A stretch of 35,558 bases of DNA from Lindgomyces ingoldianus (Eukaryota > Ascomycota > Dothideomycetes > Pleosporales > Lindgomycetaceae): NCBI RefSeq assembly GCF_010093535.1, contig NW_022985163.1, positions 2,727,786 to 2,763,343 of the forward strand, given 5' to 3'. A program made the position numbers and the translations under genes. Within the stretch, counting starts at the first letter, position 1. Every line of letters begins with the position of its first letter. Positions 23,702-33,203 of the stretch are shown here, in pieces. A model generated the notes under the pieces. That model was not told the DNA's origin. It saw nothing but the letters and a program-made list of their open reading frames with translations, and searched no databases.

Positions 23702-24080
23702 TTTACCTTAGCTGCAGCTAGAATAGGTTGCAGTCTTTATAATAAAATCTAATAGTAGTTAAAAGTTAGGCATTAGTAGTTATCTCTAATCTTAATAAGT
23801 TATTAGTAGTTTTTAAGTTTCTACTTTAGCGCACTTTTTATAACTTTTCTAAAGGCAATCTTAATTATAGAGGATAGGAAGTTTTAAACTTAAAGGCTTT
23901 AGTTAATAAAAGGTCTCTAGGATCTTATTTATAATAACTAAATAATTTAATGTAACAGTGTGTAAGAATAGTAACCTAAACTAAATTAGACGCTTTTTAA
24001 AGTTAGATATAGTTAAATAGATAATTAATGCAATATTATTAATAAAGCTATTACTAGTAAAAGTAAGTTTTCTAATATAA
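23702..24080 (-). other. GagLTR-1 leader
   Basis: RIP-mutated sequence between the 5' LTR and the gag ATG. It is the inverted counterpart of the region from 25796 in GagLTR-2. I see no clear primer-binding site. Confidence 0.55.
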
Positions 24081-24370
24081 TGTAACAGCGCAGGCAAGAT
24101 AATAGGTCTAAATGCGGTATAAATCTACTTAGAGGCATATGGGAGTGCATGGGGACTTAGAGACCTGGGAATACTAATGACACCTATAGGCCTTGTACGT
24201 AGGATATTAGAAAACTACTAAGCTAGCTACAGGGGCGAGGTGCGACTAAATACATGAGGGAATAGGGGTAACTGCGGGGGGCTGGGTCGAGTCATGGTCG
24301 GGGCCGATACGGGGACCCTTCGGATAGGATCCAAGCGACCCGATATGGAACGATTCGTAGAATCGTTACA
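24081..24370 (-). repeat. GagLTR-1 5' LTR
   Basis: A 290-bp partner of 124-413, followed by TSD tccac (24371-24375). Here the inward (left) half is mutated and the outward (right) half is clean, for example cgatatggaacgattcgtag. Confidence 0.93.
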
Positions 24371-24375
24371 TCCAC

Positions 24376-25216
24376 TAATTAATTCCTACAAACCCCGCAG
24401 ACAAACGTTATCTAAGATCGCGCTGTTGCTGTTTAGGATCCTGCAGAGATCAAGAATAGCTCAGCGCATGTTAAGGGTTTAAGTGATTAAAGTAGAGATG
24501 TTAGCCTTAGGGCTGCAGGTATATAGTTTATGCATTGCGTAATGCAAATTAGGCCTATGTAGTGTTAGAGATAGAGAGAGAGCCTGGTTAATATTCGCAG
24601 TAAGACAGCATAGAGTGCCTAGAAGCGCTGTTGCAAAACCCCTCTCTAATTTGCAGACACAGAGGTTAGTTGCGCCTATAAAGCTAGGCAGTGTCTTTAG
24701 AAAACACAGTCTTTAACTTTTTATCTTAGCTTAATTCTAGCACACATTTCTCTGTTAGGATCCTAATTTTTATTATAGTTACTACTTACACCTATACCTA
24801 CTCTACGCCTTCTTTAAAGCCTTAATTAAAGCCTTAATTAAAGAATATCTGCTGTGTTAACATCTAGCGTTAACCTAAGGCCTGCAACCCCCTAACTAAG
24901 GATAATAGTAAGAATGCCCTGTTATTATAAATTTAAGCAAGCGTCTAATTACTTCTTAGTTAATCTAAAGAGCAGCATGCAACTTTATTAAGACTCTGCC
25001 TTGTTTATTTGTAACAGCGCCTGCCTAGTAAGCAGCACTAGGCACCTGCTTACTGCTATTAGTTCTTAAATGTGCGCGTCTTTTACCTCTTATAAGATTA
25101 CTAAACCTGCTAATTCTAACCTTTAAAGAAACACCTATTCTAATACTTTAAACATTTATGCTTACATTCTTTAAGTGCCTACTAATTTAGGTTAAAGAAA
25201 AAGTTTTGCTTCTATT
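24376..25216. other. Unassigned sequence between the two gag-only elements
   Basis: The first 330 bp are GC-normal and the remainder AT-rich. I see no convincing frame, RNA gene or element terminus. It contains a small palindrome (tgcattgcgtaatgca, near 24531) and a short tandem repeat of taaagccttaat (about 24814-24842). Confidence 0.5.
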
Positions 25217-25221
25217 ACTTA

Positions 25222-25795
25222 TGTAACGATCCTCATGAATCGTTCCATCTCGGATGGCCCGGAAGGCCCCCGTATCGGCCCCGACCCTGACCTGGCCCCG
25301 ACCCCTGCTGTTACCCCTATTCCCTCATGTATTTAGTCGCACCTCGCCCCTGTAGCTAGCTTAGTAGTTTTCTAATATTCTTTTGTACAAGGCCTATAGG
25401 TGTTAATAGCATTCCTAGGTTTAGAGTCCCCACTGTAACGGCGCAGGCAAGACAATGGGTCCGAATGCGGTATGAATCCACTCAGAGGCATATGGGAGTG
25501 CGTGGGGACTCAGAGACCTGGGAATACCAATGACACCTATAGGCCTTGTACGTAGGATCTCAGAAAACTACCGAGCTAGCTACGGGGGCGAGGTGCGACT
25601 AAATACATGAGGGAATAGGGGTAACAGCAGGGGTCGGGGCCAGGTCGAGGTCGGGGCCGATACGAGGGCCTTCCGGAGGTTCCGGGCGACTCGAGATGGA
25701 ACGATTCATGAGGATCGTTACACCCACGCACTCCTATATGCCTCTAAGTAGATTCCTACTGCATTTAGACCTATTGTCTTGCCTGCGCTGTTACA
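25222..25795 (+). repeat. GagLTR-2 5' LTR, interrupted
   Basis: A TGTAACGATCC...GTTACA LTR split at 25433/25723 by a solo LTR. About 285 bp remain without the insert. The outward (left) half is clean and the inward part carries RIP changes (cctctaagtagattcctactgc, against cctctgagtggattcccacc in the 3' copy). Confidence 0.88.
25434..25722 (-). repeat. Solo GagLTR-type LTR inserted in the GagLTR-2 5' LTR
   Basis: A 289-bp LTR in the opposite orientation to its host, flanked by the perfect duplication cccac (25429-25433 and 25723-25727). It is nearly free of RIP changes. An LTR inserted into an LTR of the same family, with intact TSD, must have entered as a full element and lost its interior by LTR-LTR recombination. 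Confidence 0.93.
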
Positions 25796-26200
25796 TTATA
25801 TTAGAAAACTTACTTTTACTAGTAATAGCCTTATTAATAATATTACACTAATTATTTATTTAACTATGTCTATGCTCTAAGACGTGTTTAATTTAGTTTA
25901 AGTTATAATACTTACACACTGTTATATTAAACTATTTAGTCTATAGACTAGATCTTATTAACTTTTAGTTAACTAAAGCCTTTAAGTTTAGAACTTTCTA
26001 TCCCTATGTAATTAAGATTGCCTTTAGAAAAGTTATAAAAAGTGCGCTAAGGTAAAAACCTAAAGACTACTAATAACTTATTAAAATTAAAGGCAACTGC
26101 TAATGTCTAACTAACTACCCTTTAATTCTAGAATTAAAATATGCTCTAGCTAAGGCAAGCCCTCTAGAGTTAATTAATAATCTATATTAACAGCTAAACC
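25796..26200 (+). other. GagLTR-2 leader
   Basis: RIP-mutated sequence matching, in inverted orientation, the leader of GagLTR-1 (23702-24080). No function is visible. Confidence 0.5.
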
Positions 26201-27050
26201 TGCTCCTGCAGCACCTAAAGCTATACTTTTACCTAATTTAGAGTTAACCTTTAGTAGTATATTTATTAATAATTAGATTACTTAACTATAAGCATAGCTT
26301 AAGCAACTAATCTAGCTAAAAACTGCTAGTTAACTTTTACTAACTACTAAATTACCTCTAACAACACTTTATACTACTTTTACTACTCTAAGTGCAAGAG
26401 ACTTTTTAGGCACTTTTTAGACCTAGTAAATCTACTTTACTAAACGCACACTTAAAATTAGGATCTTTATAAATAGCAAAGAACTTATGTTTAAATAATA
26501 GTAAGCTTTTATTATAGACAGACTTAACATTAATTTAGATTACTATTAGAGCAAGTGTGCACACATAGCATTAATATAGGGACACACAGCTAGTATTACA
26601 AAGGATTATCTAAAGCTAGGATACCTAGCTAAATTAGACTAGTTTTAGTTTAAAAGTGTAGAGGATATAATAAAGCTCTTATAAGCTTATTTTATTACTA
26701 GTTAAGAAAAGACTAAGGCACAGTAAGCGTTCTAGACTCTTAGAATAAATAAAAAGAAAGTATTTTTTACATTTAAAGCGCACTTTATTAGTGTAGCTAT
26801 TAAAAAAAAAGTATCTTAGTTAGATTAGTCTTTCTACTTATAAAAGAAGCTTCTTTTTAGCTTATAAGTACTAAATTATAGTTTTAAACATACCTAGGTA
26901 AACTTTTTTAAAGCTATAGTAGCCTACCTTACAGCGTACAATTTAGAAAGGAGGACCTATAGAAAAGACCTTGTTATCCTATCTAAATTAGCTCTAATTA
27001 ACAAACTACACTTGCTACTTTAATAATTAATAACTGCATGCGTGGCGTTT
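26200..27050 (+). pseudogene. GagLTR-2 gag remnant, truncated
   Basis: The plus-strand frames match the GagLTR-1 Gag: GHTASITKDYLKLGYLAKLD near 26580, KVFFTFKAHFISVAIKKKVS near 26760, and FFKAIVAYLTAYNLERRTY near 26910. It lacks the Pro-rich and zinc-knuckle C-terminus. Instead, at about 27060-27150, a second degraded copy of the GHTASIVKEYL...LAKLD block appears in another frame. That indicates an internal duplication or a template switch. Confidence 0.7.
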
Positions 27051-27194
27051 AGTTTGTAGGACACTGTTAGTAGTGTAAAGGAATACTTAGCAAGGACACC
27101 TAGCTAAATTAGACTAGTTTTAGTTAAAGAAGGCAGAGGACATAACAGCAATACTTTGTACTATAATTACTACTAATAGGGACTATTAGTCTAC

Positions 27195-27208
27195 AGAGGG
27201 GGGGGTAG
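27195..27208 (+). other. GagLTR-2 polypurine tract
   Basis: agaggggggggtag lies directly before the TGTAAC of the 3' LTR and is identical to the tract of GagLTR-1. Confidence 0.75.
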
Positions 27209-27322
27209 TGTAACAATTCTTGTTCTATCTTAGGTCGCCTAGAACTTTTAGAAGGCCCCTGTGTCAGCCCTGACCTTAACCTGGCCCTAACTCTGCCCTG
27301 CCCCCTGCTGTACCCCTATTCC

Positions 27323-27644
27323 TCTGCTCACCTCTTGCTCGAACTCCATCCAGGCCAATAGGCGCGTTTTCGATCGTTCGGGGATAAGTCGACGGGATCG
27401 ATTTGCGAGGGACCGGCTGCAATTTGCGAAGGAGAGAGATCTTGACTCAGGATTCCCGTCCCGATCAACTTTTGGCGAATTGAGGAAGACCGGAGCTGCG
27501 GCGACTGAGGGGGTTGCAAGATAAGTACCGGTACCTAACCCTAAACCCCCCCCCTACCTCTCTCCCCCCCCTCTCTCCTAGAGAACCGGGGATAAGTACC
27601 GGAGGACGAGACGACTGCGCGGGACCCAGGGGAGTCGTGAATCG
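27323..27644 (+). promoter_or_regulatory. LINE 5' untranslated/internal promoter region
   Basis: GC-rich, essentially un-RIPed sequence before the ORF1 ATG. It has direct repeats of a gataagtaccgg-like unit (about 27521 and 27591) and a related gggataagtcga at about 27380, separated by long C-rich runs. It includes cctaaccctaaaccc (27534-27548), which resembles telomere repeat but is inside the element. Internal promoters at the 5' end are typical of LINEs; that this is one is inference. Confidence 0.55.
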
Positions 27645-28958
27645 ATGGAATCGGAGGTGGAGGACACGCGTCAGGGGCGGCAATCGACCCGAACACGCGT
27701 CAGGACGCGCAAGGCGACTAAGGCAGAGAATACAAGGAGACAACAGGGAAACTTAAGCAATAAAAGCAGAACAGACAAAGTAATTAATGTTAACTAAGAG
27801 GCCCCTAGAGCCCCACAACTAACCCGCACTTAAGGCTAACTAAGAACAAGACATAACAAAGGAACAGGTATACCTAAGAGAAGCGCAGAAGCAAGATAGA
27901 AGGAAGACCCTTTAGTTGTAGTGCTTACAGCACTTAAAGAGACCTAAGACAGGATGGTAGCCACAATAGAGCAGATAGAAAGAGAACATGTAACCTAGAT
28001 TAAGATAATAACAAGGGCACTCACCTAAGAGGTGGAGGCACTAAAGGCAGAGAACAAAGCAATAGTAGACAAATTTAAGACCCTTCTAGCCAGATCTTAC
28101 ACGCTGCCTAGTGGATCGCCATCTTACGCTGCTGTGGCATGATTGCCCCTAAGCAGCTAGCCTAGTAACCTACAGACCCCTTCTACTAACACAGCACTCT
28201 TAACAACAATAGACACACTCTACTGCATAATTAACACATCTAGGATTAAGGAGGTAGACAGGGAGAAGGCGAAACTAGGCAAGATTAGACAAGCTATTAA
28301 GGAGGAGATGCAGACAAACTACAAGCGCGTGGAATGGCGATGTGCGGCAGTGGTTAGGGACCTAAGGAACACTGATTGAATTAGAGTCACATGTAGGGAC
28401 AAAAGTAAGCTCTAGGCGGTTAAAGAGGCAGCCCACAAGACAGCAGCTAGGGGAGTTAGGATACTGCGCGACCAGCTCTTCCCAATCAGGGTAGATAACG
28501 CCAACCGGCTAGCAGTGCTGTTAGAGGAAGGACAAATCCAACTAGGAGCCCTAGAGGCCCTTAGGGCTAAAAACAGGGTGCAGGTAGCAAAAGTTAGCTA
28601 GCTAAGTAGAAAGGATTTAGGAAAGGCATATAGATTAATAGTAGTGTATGTCACTAAAGGCAGCAATGCAGCCTAGCTGCTACAAAAACAGTACTTCCAC
28701 ATCAACAAAGAATCTGCATATACAAGACTGTTTAAACCGCGAAATAGACTATTGCAGTGCTACTAATGCCAACAGCTAGGGCACAAGGCATTCACATGCA
28801 CGAGGCAGCAGGTTTGTGCTAGGTGCGCTAGCGAAGGACACCACCACAGCAAATGCCAAGTGATGGTCCCTAAATGCGTACCCTGTGGGGGCCCCCACAA
28901 ATCTTTCTCTAGGAACTGTTAAGTGCTATACCCTAGTTAGGATGCCTAGGACGCTTAA
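27645..28958 (+). pseudogene. LINE ORF1 (Gag-like nucleic-acid-binding protein)
   Basis: A single frame of 438 codons from ATG 27645 (MESEVEDTRQGRQSTRTRVR) to TAA 28956-28958, broken only by TAA and TAG. The N-terminus is Arg- and Thr-rich. A Glu- and Lys-rich region, likely coiled coil, lies near codons 100-150. The C-terminus has three Cys-His knuckles: CX2CX4HX4C at 28758-28799, a second at 28815-28856, and a CX2CX3H-type third, followed by FSRNC*VLYPS, the usual end of Tad-family ORF1. The protein would coat the LINE RNA. The 3' half is far less mutated than the first 400 bp after the start. Confidence 0.9.
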
Positions 28959-31900
28959 GATATTCTAACTTAATGCAGGAAAGAGACATAAGGTACTGCA
29001 CAGCGTAATAAATAACAAGCAACTATAAGACTTTGCTGTATTAGCTATTTAAGAACCTTATGCGTAGAAGAACAAAGAAGGGAGGATTATCACAACACTA
29101 GCTAGACACGCCCACTAGGCCAAATTTACGCCAACCGCATGTAGGGACAGGAGGTGGCCCTTCCGGAGTATGCTCTGGATACAGAAAGACATTAAGGCTG
29201 AACAGCTGCTAGTACAGTCGCCAGACCTCACAGCAGCGACGCTACGACTACCTAGTTGAACGGTCCTAGTAGTGTCAGTCTACGTTAAGATAAGAGATAA
29301 GCAAGCACTAAAGGAGACAATAAATTACATCTAGACCCTGATCTAAACCGCACACGACTGAACTAGGACGCGGGTGGACGTGGTCCTGGCAGGTGATTTC
29401 AACCGACACAACTAATTGTGGGGAGGGGATGATGTGTTAAACACTCACTAAGGCGAAGCAGACCCCATTATACACCTTATAGCAGACTATTCACTCTACA
29501 GCCTACTTCCCAGGGGCACAAAAACATGGCAGTAAGGAATAAGTAAGAGCACTATTAATTTAATGCTAACCTTAGACAACCTAGCAGCTACAGCACTATG
29601 CTGTAAAGTCTATAAGACAGAACATAGGTTAGATTACAGAGCAATTAAAATAACTTTTAATGTAGACACCCTAGGACAGCAAGCAGAAGCAAGACTATTG
29701 TTTAAAAATGCACTATAGGAAGCAATACAAACAAGAGTTAAGGAGACGCTTAAAGCTAAACTAATAGGGGGCAGTGTACAGCAACAGACAGATAGGCTAA
29801 TGGGAGCAGTAATAGAGGCAGTCCACAAGCTAACCCTAAGAGCTAGGCCCTTGCTGTATGCAAAAAAATAGTGGACTGCAGACCTTACGCAGTTACAAAG
29901 GGTATATACGCACTAGAGGAATAAGGCAAAAGCGGAACAGCAGGCAGAAAGGACAAGTATAGAGACAGAACAACAGGCGAAGGCAGCAGCAAAGGAATTT
30001 CACAACGCAGCGCGGCAACAGCGCAGAACCTACTAGGAGGACTTTCTAGTAGACAATGCTAACATTTAGAAAGCTATAAGATACCTTAAGCTAGATAGTG
30101 CTGCAACATTTAACAAAATACCCCCTTTAGAGAGAACTAATAGATTAAGCACAGGAGGAAATCTAGAGATAGCAGACAAGTTGCTGCAGTTGTTCTTTCT
30201 ACCGCTCCTAGACACTATTAAGAATGAGGGTAAACGCCAGCAACATAGCCTAGTCAGCATGCCTGACCTAACTATGGACAAAATAGAATGCTGTCTGTTC
30301 GCGGCCAAGCCGTGGAAGGCACCAGGCGATGATAGGCTCCTAGTTATGGTATAGAGGCAGCTATAGCTAGTTGTGAAAGAGAGGATCCTACTTTTGTTTT
30401 AAACATTACTAAGGGAAGGGGTCATCCTAGCACAGTGGAGAAACGCTTAAATTGTCCTGCTTAAAAAGCTAGAAAAGGGCAACTATAGAGTGGCAAAGTT
30501 GTAAAGACTTATCTCTTTACTATTAACTCTTAGTAAGATTCTTAAAGCTGTTGTAGCAGAGAGAATCTTATATGCAACAGAAACATATAGGTTACTTTCT
30601 ACAAACTACTTTAGTAGAAGGAAACAGTAATTAGCAGAACAAGCGCTATTAATGTTGCAAGAACACATCTACAACGCATAGAGATCTAGGAAAGTGCTAA
30701 GTCTAGTAAGCTTTAACATAAAAAGGGCATACAACAGAGTATGCAAAGACAGGCTAACCTAGAGGCTCTGTGCCAGAGGGATACCACCAGGCCTAGTACA
30801 ATGGATAGACGCCTTTTGCTCTAATTGTACAGCAACCATTACAGTTAACAGCTACACATCAGAGGAGAAACCGCTGCCCCAGGCAGGGCTCCCACAGGGA
30901 TCCCCTCTTTCTCTAATTCTGTTCCTCTTCTTTAACACTAATCTAGTCTAACACTAGATTAATGCTTATAGCAGTTTATTTGCCTTTATAGACAACTATA
31001 ACACTTAAGTAACAAAACCCTTAGCTAAAGAAAATTACATAAAACTTTAAAACATTATTAAAAGAGTAATAAGATAGAAGAAGAAAAGTAAGGCAACCTT
31101 TAAAAGGGATAAGACTACCCTAATATACTTTATAAGAAATAAAGGCAAAACAAGTGTAAAACTAGTAAGCATTAAAAGACAGCTAGTTAAACTAACAACA
31201 GAAGCTAAGATCCTAGGCGTTATTATAGATGCAGGGCTAAGATATAAGCAGCACATAGCAAGGGCAGCAGTAAGGGGCCTAAGGGCAGCCCTAGCGCTGA
31301 GGCGGTTACGGATGGTCTCCCCTGCTACAGCCCGGCAGCTTTTCAAGTTAACAGTAGCACTAGTGGTAGACTACGCATTAAGTGTATAGATGCACGCGTG
31401 CGGCACAATTTTAATAGGAGCAATAAACAGAATATAAAAAATAAGAGCTTAAGCTATTATAGGCTGCTTCTAGACAGTTGCTGCAGCTGTGGCAGAGGCA
31501 GAAGCGAGTCTACAGACAGTGCATAAACGCCACACAGTAAGGGCTATTAAGATGTAGATTAATGTCCACACGCTGCTAAGAACAAACTCTATGTTAAAAT
31601 TCTATATTATAGGCTTTTAACAGTTTTAATTACTGCTGCAGAAGATTGCAGAATAGCTAGAGAGGCTTAATACTAACTAGATAGAAATAATTAATCTGCA
31701 TAGTGTGCAGCTATAAGACTATTGCATCTTAGCAATAATTAAACTAGACTAAGTAAAGGCTATAACACTAGCTAACTAGTGTAATAGTATTAGAATTACA
31801 ACAAGCGCATCTGTCTAGCTTAGTATAGTAGGGGTGGGAGGGGCAATAGACAACACGCGGAGGGGAGCGCCTGCTTAAGCTGCTACCTTGTCCTTCACCT

Positions 31901-32940
31901 TAGGACCTAGGACGGAGCAAAACCCCTACACAGCAGAGCTGGCAGCAATGGCGGCAGCGCTGACCTCCCTCCTGACATGCCAGACAGCGGACTAGGTCAT
32001 CATTCTCACCAGCAGCCAAGCGGCCATACAGGCAATACGCTAACTGCGGGATTAGTCTAGCTAAGCTAGCATTAAACAGATCTACAACGCGACTTAGGCA
32101 CTAAAGAAAAGGCAGTGCTCTGTACATATAGTATAGTGCCTAGCAGGAAGCAATAATTTAGTAAAGAAGGCTAAGGAAGCAGTAAGGAAAGCCACAGCAG
32201 ACAGCAGCGTGCTAACTAGACCCTTTTACTAAGCAAGGTTAACAGTAACTAGGACTATAGTAAGAAACTAGGGACAGAGAAAAGACTTACTAACAGGAGT
32301 AGAGAGATACTTGCGCAAGATAGACATAGCTTTACTAAAGAAACACACTAAGAAGCTCTACAACACCCTAACCTAGTAAAAAGCAAAGATACTAGCATAA
32401 TTACAAACTAGAATAACACAGCTAAACACGTACCTATACTAAATAAGAGCTGCAGACTTAAACATGTGCATATGTAGTTAGGCAGAAGAAACTATTTAGC
32501 ACTTCCTTTTTTAATGCTAAAGATAGAACACACTTTAAATATAAATGCTTTAGCAAACAGAGACTAGAAGAGGAAACCTCCCCTTCTTTCTAAGAGGAAA
32601 GGCACTAGCAGACCTAGCAGAATAGTTGCTAGACATTAACACAGTAAAGATAATAGTTAGGTACGCAATAGCAACAGGCCACCTAAAGCAAAAAAGAAGA
32701 TAGGAACCTAAAACTATAGAGACAATAGTAGAAAAGAGACGCTTAATACTAACCCTACATAACAGCAGGCTCTGCTTTACTTGCTAACAAAAGGACTTTA
32801 AACACTTAAAGAAGAGACTTTAAAAACGCTTACTACAAATTATAATTAGAGGGATATGTAACAACTACGCTAGATAGCAGAGCAGGAGGCATGTAAGGGC
32901 TACAAGGAGTTAAGCCATCACTAAGGAAGCGCTTAGGTAA
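28942..32940 (+). pseudogene. LINE ORF2: endonuclease, reverse transcriptase, RNase H
   Basis: It starts at ATG 28942 (MPRTLKIF*LNAGKRHKV), overlapping ORF1 by 17 bp. About 1,333 codons run in one frame with no frameshift. The AP-endonuclease has FAVLAI*EPYA near 29030 and DVVLAGDFNRHN near 29374, then GEADPI and LLPRGTKTW. RT has PWKAPGDD near 30310, SFNIKRAYNRV, then LPQGSPLSLILF near 30889, and the catalytic site FIDNY at 30985-30999 (second Asp now Asn). RNase H has YTAELAAMAAAL near 31930. A Cys-bearing tail follows. The exact C-terminus is uncertain: the TAA at 32911-32913 or the one at 32938-32940. This gene would nick target DNA and copy the RNA in place; it cannot be expressed. Confidence 0.92.
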
Positions 32941-33203
32941 TAACGTACTAGTGCCCTCTAGGCTAGAGCCGGGCGTAATAAAGACATCATCAACATACCC
33001 CTATTCCCTTATGTATTTAGTCGCACCTCGCCCCTGTAGCTAGCTTAGTAGTTTTCTGATATCCTTTTGTACTAGGCCTATAGGTGTCAATGGCATTCCC
33101 AGGTTCAGAGTCCCCACGCACTCCCATATGCCTCTGAGTGGATTCCCACCGCATTCGGACCCATTGTCTTGCCTGCGCCGTTACACCTACTTCCACAAGT
33201 TCG

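Larger units (their letters stand above)
124..24370 (-). mobile_element. GagLTR-1, gag-only LTR retrotransposon (outer shell of the nest)
   Basis: The element has two 290-bp LTRs beginning TGTAAC and ending GTTACA (124-413 and 24081-24370). It is flanked by the perfect 5-bp duplication tccac at 119-123 and 24371-24375. Gyp-1 and one copy of its TSD interrupt it at 962-22745. Without them the element is about 2.46 kb, and its internal region codes only for a Gag-like protein on the minus strand. A G-rich polypurine tract lies beside the 3' LTR. There is no protease, reverse transcriptase or integrase, and no room for them, so I infer a non-autonomous element mobilised by another element's enzymes. 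An alternative is a pol-deleted derivative of a Gypsy element. Confidence 0.9.
27323..32996 (+). mobile_element. Full-length Tad-like LINE (non-LTR retrotransposon)
   Basis: A 5.67-kb element inserted in the GagLTR-2 3' LTR with an 11-bp target duplication, acccctattcc (27312-27322 and 32997-33007). ORF1 carries three zinc knuckles. ORF2 carries an AP-type endonuclease, RT and RNase H, the Tad1 clade layout common in ascomycetes. The 3' end is a short repeat, catcatcaacat, rather than poly-A. Both frames are continuous but studded with RIP stops, so it is inactive. The first 430 bp and the last 100 bp are the least decayed. It is not 5'-truncated, which is unusual for a LINE copy. Confidence 0.93.
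25222..33185 (+). mobile_element. GagLTR-2, rearranged gag-only LTR element
   Basis: Two LTRs of the GagLTR family lie in plus orientation: 25222-25795 (interrupted by a solo LTR) and 27209-33185 (interrupted by a LINE). Between them is a 1.4-kb internal region that is an inverted relative of GagLTR-1. The polypurine tract agaggggggggtag (27195-27208) sets the direction. Unlike the other elements it has no matching TSD (actta left, cctac right). The first 60 bp of its two LTRs also differ by more than RIP can explain. I infer that it arose by recombination between two elements. It lacks the zinc-knuckle part of gag. Confidence 0.8.
27209..33185 (+). repeat. GagLTR-2 3' LTR, interrupted by the LINE
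   Basis: 27209-27322 and 33008-33185 together make 292 bp, the normal LTR length. The inward (left) part is heavily mutated and the outward (right) part is clean. The break is exactly at the duplicated acccctattcc of the LINE. Confidence 0.9.

Noticed and set aside
24294..24482. 62-residue open frame
   Set aside because: It runs from the clean outer half of the GagLTR-1 LTR across the TSD into flanking DNA, so it is a chance frame.
22746..27208. A large inverted repeat acting as a foldback transposon
   Set aside because: The arms are simply two gag-only LTR elements in opposite orientations, each with its own LTRs and polypurine tract; one has its own TSD.
27534..27548. Telomere-like cctaaccctaaaccc
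   Set aside because: Only about two units, inside the 5' region of a LINE bounded by a target duplication. It is not a telomere or a telomere relic.
27465..27756. Overlapping open frames on both strands of the LINE 5' region
   Set aside because: The genuine ORF1 starts at 27645 in another frame and continues into the zinc knuckles. These are chance frames in GC-rich leader sequence.
29634..31346. Minus-strand open frames of 64-99 residues within the LINE
   Set aside because: They are antisense shadows of ORF2, whose domains are clear on the plus strand.
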